This document shows positions 20,640 to 33,579 of a stretch of DNA of 64,000 nucleotides, in pieces. Source of the DNA: Pycnopodia helianthoides (lineage: Eukaryota; Echinodermata; Asteroidea; Forcipulatida; Asteriidae). The stretch lies in NCBI GenBank assembly GCA_032158295.1, contig CM063256.1, positions 16,785,394 to 16,849,393 of the forward strand, read 5' to 3'. Both the position numbers and the translations under genes were made by a program. Position 1 is the first letter of the stretch, and each line of letters begins with the position of its first letter. Under the pieces are notes generated by a model. The model made no database searches, was not told where the DNA came from, and was given only the letters and a program-made list of their open reading frames with translations.

Positions 20640-22355
20640 ATGGGTGATGGTGGTACTTAATACTCCTGTGGTATTTTGTGTGGTACATAAGGTACCATAG
20701 GAAATATCAACTTACCACAGCCAGCCCGTTGGCATTACCACAGGAGTTCCTATGGTACTTAATACTCCTGTGGTATTTTGTGTGGTAACATTAGGTACCA
20801 CAGGAAATATCAACTTACCACAGCCAGCCTGTTGGCATTACTACAGGAGTTCCTGTGGTACTTAATACTCCTGTGGTATTTTGTGTGGTACATTAGGTAC
20901 CATAGGAAATATCAACTTACCACAGCCAGCCCGTTGGCATTACCACAGGATATCCTATGGTACTTAATACTCCTGTGGTATTTTGTGTGGTAACATTAGG
21001 TACCACAGGAAATATCAACTTACCACAGCCAGCCTGTTGGCATTACTACAGGAGTTCCTGTGGTACTTAATAATCCTGTGGTATTTTGTGTGGCAACATT
21101 AGGTACCACAGGAAATATCAACTTACCACAGCCAGCCTGTTGGCATTACCACAGGAGTTCCTATAGTACTTAATACTCCTGTGGTATTTTGTGTGGTAAC
21201 ATCAGGTACCACAGGAAATATCAACTTACCACAGCCAGCCTGTTGGCATTACCACAGGAGTTCCTATGGTACTTAATACTCCTGTGGTGTTTTGTGTGGT
21301 AACATTAGGCACCACAGGAAATATCAACTTACCACAGCCAGCCTGTTGGCATTACCACAGGAGTTCCTGAGGTACTTAATACTCCTGTGCTGTTTTGTGT
21401 GGTAACATTAGGTACCACAGGAAATATCAACTTACCACAGCCAGCCTGTTGGCTACCACAGGAGTTCCTGTGGTACTTAATACTCCTGTGGTATTTTGTG
21501 TGGTAAATAGGCACCACAGGAAATATCAAATTACCACAGCCAGCCTGTTGGCATTACCACAGGAGTTCCTGTGGTACTTAATACTCCTGTGGTATTTTGT
21601 GTGGTAACATTAGGTACCACAGGAAATATCAAATTACCACAGCCAGCCTGTTGGCATTACCACAGGAGTTCCTGTGGTACTTAATACTCCTGTGGTATTT
21701 TGTGTGTGCAACATTAGGTACCACAGGAAATATCAACTTACCACAGCCAGCCTGTTGGCATTACCACAGGAGTTCCTATGGTACTTAATACTCCTGTGGT
21801 ATTTTGTGTGGTAACATCAGGTACCACAGGAAATATCAACTTACCACAGCCAGCCTGTTGGCATTACCACAGGAGTTCCTATGGTACTTAATACTCCTGT
21901 GGTGTTTTGTGTGGTAACATCAGGTACCACAGGAAATATCAACTTACCACTACCAGCCTGTTGGCATTACCACAGGAGTTCCTATGGTACTTAATACTCC
22001 TGTGGTGTTTTGTGTGGTAACATTAGGCACCACAGGAAATATCAACTTACCACAGCCAGCCTGTTGGCATTACCACAGGAGTTCCTGTGGTACTTAATAC
22101 TCCTGTGGTATTTTGTGTGGTAACATTAGGCACCACAGGAAATATCAACTTACCACAGCCAGCCTGTTAGCATTACCACAGGAGTTCCTGTGGTACTTAA
22201 TACTCCTGTGGTATTTTGTGTGGTAACATTAGGCACCACAGGAAATATCAACTTACCACAGCCAGCCCGTTGGCATTACCACAGGAGTTCCTGTGGTACT
22301 TAATACTCCTGTGGTATTTTGTGTGGTAACATCAGATACCACAGTAATTACCACA
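20640..22355. repeat. 103-bp tandem array, about 16 copies, each with a consensus splice donor
   Basis: The GGTACC anchor lies at 20691, 20794, 20896, 20999 and 21102, a steady 102-103 bp period continuing to about 22355. Units carry palindromic pieces (TACCACAGGAAATATC against CCTGTGGTATTTTG). In the laminin sense direction (- strand) almost every unit contains CTGTG followed by GTAAGTTG, matching all six intronic positions of the 5' splice-site consensus. The array ends about 80 bp from the real donor of the 22436-22634 exon. Confidence 0.95.
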
Positions 22356-22435
22356 GGACATTTTTGTAAGGCCGGGGGTTGGGGAATGGGTGGGGTTTGG
22401 GGTGGGAGGATGAGTGATGTTTGAAATGATCTTAC

Positions 22436-22634
22436 CACATGCCACTGTCCGTCATCGATGACATTGTGTGATAGTACATGTTTCCTCCCGCTCTTCTCCC
22501 CATTGCTGAACGCAAAGAAGACGTAACCCATCTTAATATGAACGGAACAGTACACATCAGGATTGTCGTCTGACCCCAGGAAGAAGATCAAGCTGTTTGG
22601 GGACGTGGTTCTCAGCTCGATGCTTATTATAAAC
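22436..22634 (-). CDS. Laminin alpha chain exon (LG4 first half)
   Basis: Acceptor TTTTGTGATCAG, one base plus 66 codons, donor GTAAGATC. Encodes FIISIELRTTSPNSLIFFLG (the LRT motif and hydrophobic strand), YVFFAFSNGEKSG, then DDGQWHV, the DGxWHxV hallmark of LG domains. It follows the largest intron seen here (29.9 kb); the GT of the upstream exon plus this exon's first G gives Val, so no missing exon is needed. Confidence 0.93.
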
Positions 22635-22751
22635 CTGATCACAAAAAACAAATTAACAAGACAAATTAATTAAGGCTTCACTGATGTACATGGTCATGAT
22701 TGTTCAAAAATGAAAACAATCTGAAATATTTATGGCTGTCTCCGGCCACCT

Positions 22752-22993
22752 GGGCCCAATTTCATAGAGCTGCTAAGCACAAAAATTTGCTTAGCATGAA
22801 ATTTCTTCCATGATAAAAACAGGGTTACCAACCAAATTTCCATGTGTTGCATATTGCTTGTTACTGGTGTTCAGCTGTTGTTTGCTTATCCTGAAAATCA
22901 TGTGGAAATTTGGTTGGTAATCCTGTTTTTATCAATGAAGAAATTTCATGCTAAGTAAATTTTCGTGCTTAGCAGCTCTATGAAATTGGGCCC
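22752..22993 (+). mobile_element. Foldback element family E, copy 1
   Basis: A 242-bp element, almost a full-length inverted repeat: GGGCCCAATTTCATAGAGCT at the left and its complement at the right, with long arms including GGTTACCAACCAAATTTCC. Same length as the copy at 36486, in the opposite orientation. Confidence 0.88.
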
Positions 22994-24533
22994 TGGTGTT
23001 GCCCTGTAGCTGTCTGAACATCCCAGGTGTTACATCTCAGGGATTTTTCACACATGGAAAACCTAGAGACTAGATTCAACAAGGTTATGTTTTTCCTATC
23101 TTGATATCAACCTCTGCTGGCAAAATACTACGCTCACGGACAGCTCAATGGAAATTTCTGAAGTCAGAGAAAAAGACCTGACAAATCTCAGCTCGATAAA
23201 AGGTTAATGAAAAAATCAAATCCACTCAGGCACCTGTGCTAATATACAAACACTTTTAATATCACAAAAAATAAACAAACTTAAGCGTATTTTTTCTTTG
23301 TTTATAAGGAACTATAGACCCTTTTGGCCTATAAGTAAAAAATATGAAATATACCGTCAACACTAGTATTTTATCCTATTGTTTTTGATGTCAACTCACC
23401 ATGTTTGCAGCTATAATTATTTAATACTTTTAAAAAGGAGCTCCAAGGTCAAAATCAGTTTCGAGATGCACCCATTTTCCAATTGACCCATTTGTTGTTG
23501 GATATCAACAAACAATGTTTCAAATTTTGCTCCAAAAGAGTATAAAATAAAATGACATGTTACACCATTTTAACAAGAGGTTTGCATGGTTCTGCCCAGG
23601 ATTTCTTTAGTGGTGGAAAATGTTTCCCTGGAAACCATTGCGAGATGGATAAGTTACACGGTAGATCATATGAATAGACTCAAGTCAAAGAAGTACTAAA
23701 AATGAATGGCTTCAGATACCATTTTTACTGGCAAACACCCAATTTTACATTTCGTTGAAAACCTTTGAAAGAAAATTGCAAGTGTTATTTTCAATTATAT
23801 CTGGAAAATGTGCGGTGGTCGGAAACAGAGACAATTCTGCCAGTGGTGGTTGAGGAATCCTGAGTGCCGGCGGGTTTTTCCGGCACCGACCACTGTGGGC
23901 GGAACCCTGGGTTTGAGATTGTAATTTTTCCCCTTTCATCAGGACTCTGATCTATTGTAAAATTAGTGCATTACAAAACTGAATATGAACTGAGTCCCTT
24001 TTAATAATGAAACCATATTCCTTAACAGCAATCTTATTTGCTGTAGGCATTAAAGTCACCTTTCGAGAAAGGAAGTAGGAAGGCATACAAAATAAAGGAG
24101 AATGTATGAAACCCTGGCCTCAAAATTCCAATTAGAAGGGAAATCTTACTTTCCACATAAATTAATTGATCTGTTTTATTTTCAGTTTGAGTTGCTGTTG
24201 TCCATGGATATTATATAAATACGCTCACAAAAAGCCTAATTCAATTAAGTTTTCATTTAAATGCATCACACACCAGTACGAAAGGACAAGAGGTTTAATC
24301 AACGACAACTGTGTAGTCTCAAGAACGCATTAATTACAAACGCATAAATTCCACACAAGGCTATACTGAAGCAAATCAAGTCCTTTAGCGGAACTTAGGC
24401 TAGTCAAACAGGAGGTGTTTATGGCCAGTGTTTAACAGGAGGAATCCCCAGTTTATCTTTATACAAGGCTAGGTCAGCTGGACTAATCAAAAAGAGTTGA
24501 TGTCAGCAGCAGACAGAGACCAGTTTGTTTGAC
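22994..24533. other. Intronic sequence, no gene recognised
   Basis: AT-rich intron interior. Short open frames lack splice-site support or family resemblance. Confidence 0.5.
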
Positions 24534-24925
24534 TTAAAGGTACAGTACACGTTTGGTAATGACTCTGAAAATCAATGGCAATAAAAAACTTACTTGGTAA
24601 GAAGTACAGCAGCCTTGGGTAGTATAATGCATTTTGAGAAACTTTATACTTCAAAGTACCACAGTTATGGAAAATATATCACTTTCTATTCCCCAAAATT
24701 TGAATCTGAGACAGAAACACTTCTCAGACTGTGTATTCCTAAGTGGAATATTCTTCCTCCGTGGAAATATTCGCTTTGGTTTTAGTGGTGATACATGTAT
24801 CTCAAAAACGCAACAACCTTTTGAAGTGAAATTTTCACAGGTCAGTTTTATTGTATGTACCTACATTTATATAGGATTAACACAACCAGTAGGCTCTAAT
24901 TACCAAATGTGTACTGTGCCTTTAA
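24534..24925 (+). mobile_element. TTAA element family B, copy 3
   Basis: Begins TTAAAGGTACAGTACACGTT and ends AATGTGTACTGTGCCTTTAA. Shares AATGGCAATAAAAAACTTAC and TTTATATAGGATTAA blocks with the family. Confidence 0.85.
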
Positions 24926-25399
24926 AGGAATAGTGCGTCATTTGTTTTTGGTAGAGTCCAATCAATCCCAATTCTCTCATTTACAATAAACACATCTTTC
25001 AATCAAGCTGTGAAAATGACGTTAAATGAGGTGATAGTTCTACGGTGAAAACAATTATTTGTTTATGTTTGTAACATGCTTATTCCAATTTGAGTCATTG
25101 ATAAGCAGCTTTCATTATGGGACGACTGGGCTGTTTTCTCCATTCTTAGGGACTTTATTTCAGATGGAAACAATTCTCTGGAAGATTGGTACTGGTAAGA
25201 ACTTCCTAATCAATGAGCTTCCAGACTGAACTTAAGCAGTATAGTTTTTTTTCTTAATTTCTGTATATATAATGTTTTTTTAATACCCAGTATTTTGTCT
25301 TTAAATAAATTGCACAGATGTAAATGTTCATAATGTGACCTTGTTTTGGAGTCTGCTTAATTACTCTCCTTCCTGAGGTATGGATGAAGGTATCTTGGT

Positions 25400-25837
25400 T
25401 TAAAGGTAGGGTCATACTTTGGTAATGACCCATAAAATAATTGTGTAATTTCTATCCAAAAACTTGTTTGTTATAAAGATGGTAACGGTGGTAACCATCC
25501 TGCCGAATTGTTTTGTCTAAAAAAGCATGTCAACAAATTTGAATCTCCAAAACATACCTCAAGGCAAGTTTTGGAGATTCAAATTTCCCTGGTGTACGCT
25601 TGTGAATGCCGCAGTCGGAGATGCGGCTGGTACCTCGCTCACCTCGCTAACCATGGATTGATTTGACATTGCTGATGAATATCGGCTGTGAGAGAGTTTG
25701 GCTGTTTTCTCAACGAGTAGACACTGTATTCAACAGAAACTTTCACAGGTGACTTATATTGTATCTTTATTAATAATTTGGCACATATAAACCAGCATTT
25801 CGTTGACAAAAAAACCAATCTATGACCTTACCTTTAA
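25400..25837 (+). mobile_element. TTAA element family G
   Basis: Begins TTAAAGGTAGGGTCATACTT and ends CTATGACCTTACCTTTAA. It has an internal 25-bp-scale inverted pair around CTCCAAAACATACCTCAAGG and its complement. Non-coding. Confidence 0.75.
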
Positions 25838-26243
25838 GGGACATCTGATTGGGATGAGAAACCTAAATACTTCTCCCGATGGGGGACTTAAGTCAAGCAT
25901 GGAAGAAGGAAAAGTCAAGCACCTATTCAACACTGTAATCAATGGGGTTGTTTTCTTCAATGATGAGACCCAGTGATGACCAGCAACAAGCTGATATAAT
26001 TGACTATGTCACATTCAAGCTGGGCCAAGTGAACCTAGTGGCTACCTTTTATCCAAAAGTTTTTTTCACAGACAAGATGGCCTTGTGATGTTTTTTTCTT
26101 CAAATGATTGAGGTCAACGAGGATAGGGGTAAAACAGTCTGTTGTATTACTTTGGTTTTCTCTTATTATCCCAATGTTTAAAAAAAAAATGTAGACACAA
26201 AGTGTTAGCCAGAGGGGTGTCTGTGTGTCTTTTGGCAGCCTGT

Positions 26244-26495
26244 TTAAAAGACACTGGACACCTTTGGTTATTGTCAAAGACCAGTCTTCTCACTTGGTGT
26301 ATCTCAACATATGCACAAAATAACAAACCTGTGAAAATTTGAACTCAATTGGTCGTCGAAGTTGCAAGATAATAATGGAAGAAAAAACACCCTTGTCACA
26401 CAAAGTTGTGTGCTTTCAGATGCTTGATTTCGAGACCTCACGCGTGAGGTCTCAAATTATTTTGAGTAATTACCAATAGTGTCCAGTGCCTTTAA
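26244..26495 (-). mobile_element. TTAA element family C, copy 2 (internally deleted)
   Basis: Begins TTAAAAGACACTGGACACC and ends AGTGTCCAGTGCCTTTAA. It keeps the central GAGACCTCACGCGTGAGGTC palindrome but lacks about 130 bp beside it compared with copy 1. Confidence 0.8.
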
Positions 26496-26885
26496 ATTTG
26501 GACATCCTGTTTTATCTGTCATTTACATGTAAATTGTATTGTAAGTGAAAAATGTGGACACCCAGTTTTTACATTTTCAGCAAATGTGGACACCCTTTGG
26601 GCAGATCCTGGCTAAAACCTTGAATAAGTATAAATAAGTAAAATAAATAAATAAATAAATAAGTAACTGAACAATTATGTCTTTACCTGCTCCCCAAAGA
26701 AAAAAAGACAAGACAAGAAAGCATAGTGACCCTTCATATTGCACAAAGTTCCCTTCTCCATAAACACTTTGACACCTAGTGATTGATCATTGTTGGTCTA
26801 CATTACTATTCAATTCATTGCTTAAGACCAACTAAACTTGCTAAGCATGTTATGGCTGCGTTACAGCTTCACAGCGCTCAACTTC

Positions 26886-27147
26886 AAAAAACTGTTAAGC
26901 AGGAAATTGATTCGCTAAGCATCTCAAACAATTTGTTCTGCTTACCAGCCTTGAATCTGCTAATGCATACCACTTGACCAGTGGCATAATCATGACCATA
27001 CACCCTATACAAAAAAACTGTTAAGCAGGAAATTGATTCGCTAAGCATCCCAAACAATTTGTCCTGCTTACCATACTTATTACACCTTGAATCTGCTAAT
27101 GAATACCACTTGACCTGTGGTATAATCATGACCATACAACCTATACA
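26886..27147. repeat. Tandem duplication, ~120-140 bp unit
   Basis: ACTGTTAAGCAGGAAATTGA, then a CTTGAATCTGCTAATG..TACCACTTGACC block and ATCATGACCATACA, occur twice in a row. The second copy has about 15 extra bases. Confidence 0.85.
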
Positions 27148-28669
27148 TAAGGTCATTATACTTGACCCTGGCAAGACCCACTTATAACAGATTTAACCCT
27201 GTCTCTAAGGACACCATATGACTTGGAAGATGTGCATGCTATCCAAGGAGACAATGTGGGATTTTTCAACCCCCCCCCCCCCAAAAAAAAAAAAAACAAC
27301 TTCTTGACAAAAAAATGGGATCCAAAAATACTTTGAAAATTCATAGAATCTCAAGTGTGGAACAAAGAAGTTTTCACTTGGCTTTGCCTCAAGAAATGGA
27401 ACAGTCCAGATATTAAACTGTGATTATATTCTGCACTAACATGCATTCAATATTTGTATAATATTTCATGCTCTTTCTAAATGTATCATCACCACAGATA
27501 ATCTAATAAGGTTTGCCGTCTGATCCTGATGATGGATATACAAGAGTACATAAGCTGACTATGACCTTTCAAGCGGATCCTGTAACATGGACTCGGAGTC
27601 ATTTGATCCGCAAAATTAACATTTGAGTCAAAATCTTAGTTCACACTTTCAGGCATTTAATGGAGGTGACTTTCAGGCATTTAATGGAGGTGAATCAAGT
27701 ATTTCTCTCGAGGCGAGGTACGCTTTACTCATTTCTCAGGTCAAATTGAAATGCATGGGTTTTTATAAGAGATTCCAAAAATGAATTAACGACTTAAATT
27801 TTTGTTGAAATTCCGAATAAGATGTTGATGCAAAGAAGGATGATCTCTCTTTTTTGTAGGGATAGTTTGTCAACATCTTAACCAGAAGAATGGGGGAAGG
27901 GTAGATTGCGCATATATGGGCCAAGCCCACCTGGCAGGTAAACCACTTCGGCAGTACTTAACCCTCTGATGGCCTACCGGTCTGCAGCCAGTAGACCAAA
28001 AACACATTTTAGTTAATTACTTGTTCAGTTTGTTAGCACAAACAGGTGAAACCTCTAGGTTCTATTCTCAGACAGGCCTGATTGACATGGCCTATGACCC
28101 TTTAGGCAGTATGACCCATGACCTCCGAATCTCCAGTTATAAAACACTTTTTATATAGGGTAGTGTACAACCAAAATTGCCGTTTTGCAGTGTAAAAACG
28201 AAATAGTTTTCAAAAAAATTTAACAAACTATTATTTATTTATTTTTTTGGCCAAACTATCAATAACACATCTGGAAAGGTTATTAGCTTTGAAAAAAGTA
28301 TGAAATCAACATTGTAATTGAGGTATACACGTTTTCCCAACGTACTGCACGCTGCAGTAACCAATGCACTCGGGTATATCTAGCAGGGGTGGGGCATCCC
28401 AGGGTTCTTTTAAGTACTTAAAAGCAGCATACAGCAACAGAGTTTATTCAGTATAGGCCTATACTACTGGGGTCTATCAGAGCATACTGATCCCAAACAT
28501 CAAGTTGTCAAACCACTGGTTCTACTCGGACCACCACAGCTCATAAAGAGAGTCAATTACCTGGTGTCTCATCAAACCTGAGACTGGCGAATGTTATCTC
28601 TCTTGTTTGTTCTTGCTCACAATTTGCAGTTACTCGCCTATACAGACATGACACTTTATGAAGAGCACT
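27148..28669. other. Intronic sequence, no gene recognised
   Basis: A poly-C/poly-A run lies at about 27271-27297 and a short direct repeat (TTTCAGGCATTTAATGGAGG) at about 27645-27690. Nothing else identified. Confidence 0.5.
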
Positions 28670-29055
28670 TTAAAGGAACATTACAGAATTGGTTTTTGCT
28701 AACAAAACAGCTGCTGGCAGTGTAAGCACTTTATGTAATCCACCATATACATAAACTGACAAACCTGTAGAAGTTTGAGATCGATCGGCCATCTGGGTCA
28801 CGAGAAAATAGTGCAAAACCGATTACAAATTTGCATGTGTTATACAATGCATGAATAAAACGCTCATGAGCGATAAACTCCAATCGGAAAACTAGTTTAT
28901 TCATTTCTCATCAAATATGGCATTTCAGACAGAAATATTTCAAGGGATGTTTTCTACTATCATCATCATTAGACCGTGTAAGTTTTATGTAAATCTGTGA
29001 TCAAAAAGTATATTTTACAAGTTCTCTTCTTACCAATTCTGTAATGTCCCTTTAA
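28670..29055 (-). mobile_element. TTAA element family A, copy 3
   Basis: TTAA plus AGGAACATTACAGAATTGGT at the left and its near-complement at the right; the central palindrome reads CGCTCATGAGCG. Confidence 0.9.
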
Positions 29056-29379
29056 GTCACATAATTATGGAGAAGAGATTCTACTAATAACCACCAGGTC
29101 AATCATACAAATATAAACGCATGATTCGGCACATTGATTTGTGCAATATTATTTAGGTTTACCATTATATCGATAGCATTGTTCTTTACCTCCAAGGCAA
29201 TTTGCACCACTATTAAAAATTTCCTTTTTACTTTGCCTGAAATATGAATTTTCTTTCACAAAGTTATTTTTTTCTTTCTTTCTTTTTTTCAACACACTCC
29301 TAGCACTCTTCCTCCAATTGATGAAACCGGTCATGGGATTTTTCATAATTTTCATGCGACTCCGTTGACCAATTGAGCA

Positions 29380-29861
29380 CAGTGGCGGCACCAGACCTGT
29401 TAATCTGGGGGGCAAGAGGGGGGCAAACTTAAATTTAGGGGGGGGGGGCAAACAAAAGTCTATAATGTACTGTTTAAGCCTACAATTCACTCCAGAAATA
29501 AGATTTTGCACTGTGTGAATGTGACGTGTTGTGCGAATGCGTGTACAATGCTGCTTGCGGTTTTGGGCAGACAATGCATTTCTATTTATAGCAGGTTTCC
29601 AAGCTTGTACAGATAAATAAATCCACATTTTATTAACATTGCCGGAGATGGAAAGTGTATTGGGCTTTTTTGATGGTGCCAGCTAATTATGATGGATGAA
29701 ATTGAGTTTATTATTTACAGCGCAAACAACATTGTAACAAATTGAGTGCAATCGTTTGGGATTAAACTCAATTTCCGCCATTGGGGAAAAAACTTGGGGG
29801 GGGGCAAACTGGGGGGGCAAAAAAAATTACTGGGGGGGCATTTGCCGTAGCGCCGCCGCTG
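29380..29861 (+). mobile_element. hAT-like element family F, copy 1
   Basis: Begins CAGTGGCGGCACCAGACCTG and ends TAGCGCCGCCGCTG. Flanks are ATTGAGCA and ATTGATCA, an 8-bp duplication with one mismatch, as expected for hAT insertion. Runs of G surround a GCAAACAAAAGTCTATAATG core. It appears inserted within an older C/D-type element (TTGACCAATTGAG on the left). No transposase ORF. Confidence 0.85.
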
Positions 29862-30079
29862 ATTGATCATAACTTCTCTTTCATGGATATGTTGGGTCAC
29901 ACAACGTGTGGATGCTGGTCTTAGACAATTACCGGTGTTGGTCACAAGCTTTGGGACACATCTTTACAAATACAATTATTTACAATTAGTCCAGTTGTCC
30001 TTATCATCACTTCATGACATTGTGAGACCTCTTTGTTTTCATTTCCCTTGTAAGCATTAGAGATAAGAAACTAGAATGA

Positions 30080-32285
30080 TGGTGCTCCACAAATGCCTAA
30101 TTGATGAATGGATGCATATTGACTTGATCACCAAGCCTATAGCAACCTCCCTTAAACAAATTAAAATTCCTTCAAAAACTGATGATAATTTATTACAATT
30201 ACATAACAATTATCTCAGCTCTTTCCATTGCATTAGCCACAAACTCAAACGAAGAACGTAGACACCAGTAAAACTAGCAGTTGAAGAAAACGGAGTCTAA
30301 AGTTTTAAAAACACCACTACCGTACAAAATTCAGAGTGTTTTCAACCACTTTTCTTACAGTGGACACTTAACGCTTTAAACTTGGTAAAGTTTCTTCATG
30401 TTTTACGTCTTAAAATCGTAAAATCTTAAGTCTGTGAAACAAACAAAACCGCAAAACAGACAATTTCTATTTTTTACAAAGTGACACATTCCAAGTGCGT
30501 TTCACTTCGTATAAAACGGAGGTAAGCGCACTCCCATGAACATGTTCATTTTTGTTTACATTAGAGCTTGACGTGCATTACAACGGAAAAATTTAATTTC
30601 GTGCAAAGGTTGCAATGCATAATTATCATAGTTAAAAAAAAAGTTAAAGTCTTGACACCTCATAATATTAATAGTAATGTATAAACATAAAAACTTAAAC
30701 TAAAAAACGAAAAGGATTGTGTTGTGCGCATGGTTTAAGTTTATGGCGTCCGTGAGGTGATGATTATTTTCATTTTGTAAAATGCCGACCCTTAATTGCA
30801 AAATTTCTCAATGTGGTACATCTTTAAAATTAAATGTTTTGCAAAATGACTTTCAAAGAAAAGGTAGTAAAAACTAAAGGGGGGGGTACTTTTGACTTTG
30901 CACCACTTTAAGTTTGTCCTCTAGTTTTTAATTCAGCCCTACGGGTTGTTTTCCAACTCAGATTATGTAAAATTTAAAGTCTTACCTATCCCCTTCACGT
31001 TTGTTCGCTAATGAAGCTCTTGCCTTAATAAGGCATCCATTTTAATGAGACCTCAGTAATTGCTTTTATATGTGCTCCGAAGAGCGTCAATAAGATGTTG
31101 TTTTCTTCTTCAAATGGAATGATCTGTTTTGAAACCGTCCACCTCATCATAAACCTCATCTGTACAAGAAACACCCCCGCTTGAAAATCAGCCAGTCAAG
31201 AACTGTTTCTGAGCACTGCGATTGGTCAAGCGGCGTACACAGTATCATGGGAACAAGGGGAACATTTAAATCACTGATTTTTTTTTCCCACTGAAAATAA
31301 AAAGGACAAACGTTAGCTTGTAAGGTTTAGAGTTAGAGTGTTCTATGGTTAGAGAGATCATCAGAAGTCAATTGTAAATAGCTGTGGTGTATGAGCGCAA
31401 GGTACAACAGCTTCCTAACAGCACCACAATGTTAATCACCGCTTTGTTGGCACAAGCTGAGCTCCCGATCCTGACATTTCATGATTATTACCTCATTACA
31501 TTACAGATGTCATGATTCTTTTAGAATGATCTTGATCATTGTGAGCTATACTTAATCTGCAGTCTGTTTGTGGCCTTCGGTTTGTCCAGTAAGAAGCAAG
31601 ATCGCTAATTAACTGTTGTTGGACATGCTGCACGAACGCATCTGATGAGGCAGTGAGTGTATTCGCAATGACAGATCGAAGGACCATCACAATGTCAATG
31701 GGTTTACTGAGATTGTCACGCAGGCCTGCATCTTAGATTTTTTCTAAGCCAAACATCTCCACACAGTCTTCAAGCCTGAACCAATAATGGACTCCGTTTT
31801 GCCAATGTTAAATTCCAAAGAGAGACAACTGTGACCCCTCCCCCTTCCCCAACCTCAAGAGGAATTCTCTAGGCTCAAGGCATCAATCAATAAGGTAAGA
31901 AAATCCCTCTTTTTCATTTCAATGCTTAAGATGTTTTTTTGTAAATATCTAAGGCATCAATCAGAACAATTGTTGTGATGTTTATTTTTAAACGTTCATT
32001 TTTGGTTGGCCTTCATTTGCTACTTATTGACACTCTGTAATTCTGAGGTAATTTTTGTTCTAAAATTTAGATGCAGACCTTAATTTATGGAGCCCTAATT
32101 GGTAACAATTTGTGTTGTCTTTGTAAATGAAAAGTAAAAACAAAAAAATGCAAATAATTATATTGCCATTATAGTCATTCAACCATTAGACACATGGGAA
32201 CAATTGGACATTTTAAAACTTTACAGGTTACTTGTATTATCTCGCTCTTGATTCAATGTGGCAAATTCAACGTACCATCACCAAA
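30080..32285. other. Intronic sequence, no gene recognised
   Basis: No repeat family or exon that I can support. A 64-codon frame on the - strand at 31496-31690 does not resemble a known family. Confidence 0.45.
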
Positions 32286-32642
32286 TTAAGGGAAGGTACA
32301 CAATTGGTAATCACTCTAAAAAATTAATGGCAATAAAAACTGACTTGGTTAAAAGTACAGCAACTTCCGATAGTATAAAGCATTTTGAGAAATATTTCAG
32401 TTCAAAATAATGTGGATATGGAAAAGTATGTCAGTTTTTATCCCCCAAAATTTGAATCTGAGAAATGTTTCTGTCAGAAATGTTTCTCAGATTCTGTATT
32501 CCTATTAGGGATTATTCTTTATGCTTGGACATCTTCGCTGCAGATTTTGGCAAAATTTCAAATTTTTACAGGTTAGTTTTATTTATAGAGGATTAAAACA
32601 ATCAAATGGTCCCAAAAACCAAAGGTATACTTGGCCTTTAAA
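32286..32642 (+). mobile_element. TTAA element family B, copy 4
   Basis: Begins TTAAGGGAAGGTACACAATT and ends GGTATACTTGGCCTTTAA. A family-F element is inserted exactly at its right end, using its last bases as the target. Confidence 0.85.
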
Positions 32643-33110
32643 CAGCGGCGGCACCAGACCTGTTAATCTGGGGGGAGGCAAGAGGGGGGCAAACTTAAAT
32701 TTAGGGGGGGGGCAAACAAAAGTCTATAATGTACTGTATAAGCCTACAATTCACTCTAGAAATAAGATTTTGCACTGTTTGTGCGAACTGCGTGTACAAT
32801 GGCTGCTTACGGTTTTGGGCAGACAATGCATTTCTATTTATAGCAAGTTTCCAAGCTTGTACAGATAAATAAATCCACATTTTGTTAACAATGCCGGAGA
32901 TGGAAAGTGTATTGGGCTTTTTTGATGGTGCCAGCTAATTATGATGGATGAAATTGAGTTTATTATTTACAGCGCAAACAACATTGTAACAAATTGGGTG
33001 CAATGGTTTGGGATTAAACTCAATTTCCACCATCGTGGAAAAAACTGGGGGGGGGGTGGCAACAAAATAACTGGGGGGCATTTCCCCCCCCCCCATTAGC
33101 GCCGCCGCTG
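32643..33110 (+). mobile_element. hAT-like element family F, copy 2
   Basis: Begins CAGCGGCGGCACCAGACCTG and ends TTAGCGCCGCCGCTG. The flanks are CCTTTAAA at 32635-32642 and CCTTTAAA at 33111-33118, a perfect 8-bp target duplication, diagnostic of the hAT superfamily. The left duplication is the end of the neighbouring family-B element, so F jumped after B. Confidence 0.93.
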
Positions 33111-33579
33111 CCTTTAAAGTGAGAGTTTAGTGAGGCCAAATTGACAGCTTAGACAGAGGCTCTGGCCGGATCACTGAAATGACCTATTCTTCAATCTTGT
33201 CACTGCAGCGGCCGATATCCCTTGGTTTTAATCATGGTCCGAGTACACAATGCAGAGCTTTTTAATGGTTTGATTAAATACCCCCTCCATCATGCATACT
33301 ACACACAGTTCCCTCCCTTTGAAAGTGTCTGATATAACACTAGAATGCAACCAAATTATATGCAGAACGTGTGAGCAACGCAATACAATTGTGAATCCAT
33401 CACACCATGGTTATACCTCATTAACAGCAACATTCGACCCCAAAATGATAGAGACAAAAACTGCCCTAAGGGCAAACTATTAAACAAACTCAGGGTAAAT
33501 TATTATCTACAGAAGTAAATCTTTGATGGAAAAAGTACACCATTTTCTGTTTATCTATAGCGTTTATAAACTTGGTATT

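Noticed and set aside
20778..21788. Repeated short frames of the MCGNIRYHRKYQ type
   Set aside because: Translation of the 103-bp tandem repeat; no splice or start context.
29149..29628. A 159-codon - strand frame
   Set aside because: It spans the edge of a hAT-like element and its homopolymer G runs; similar frames recur in other copies of that element.
31496..31690. 64-codon - strand frame as a possible exon
   Set aside because: No recognisable motif, no consistent acceptor or donor, and the laminin exons on either side already join in phase.
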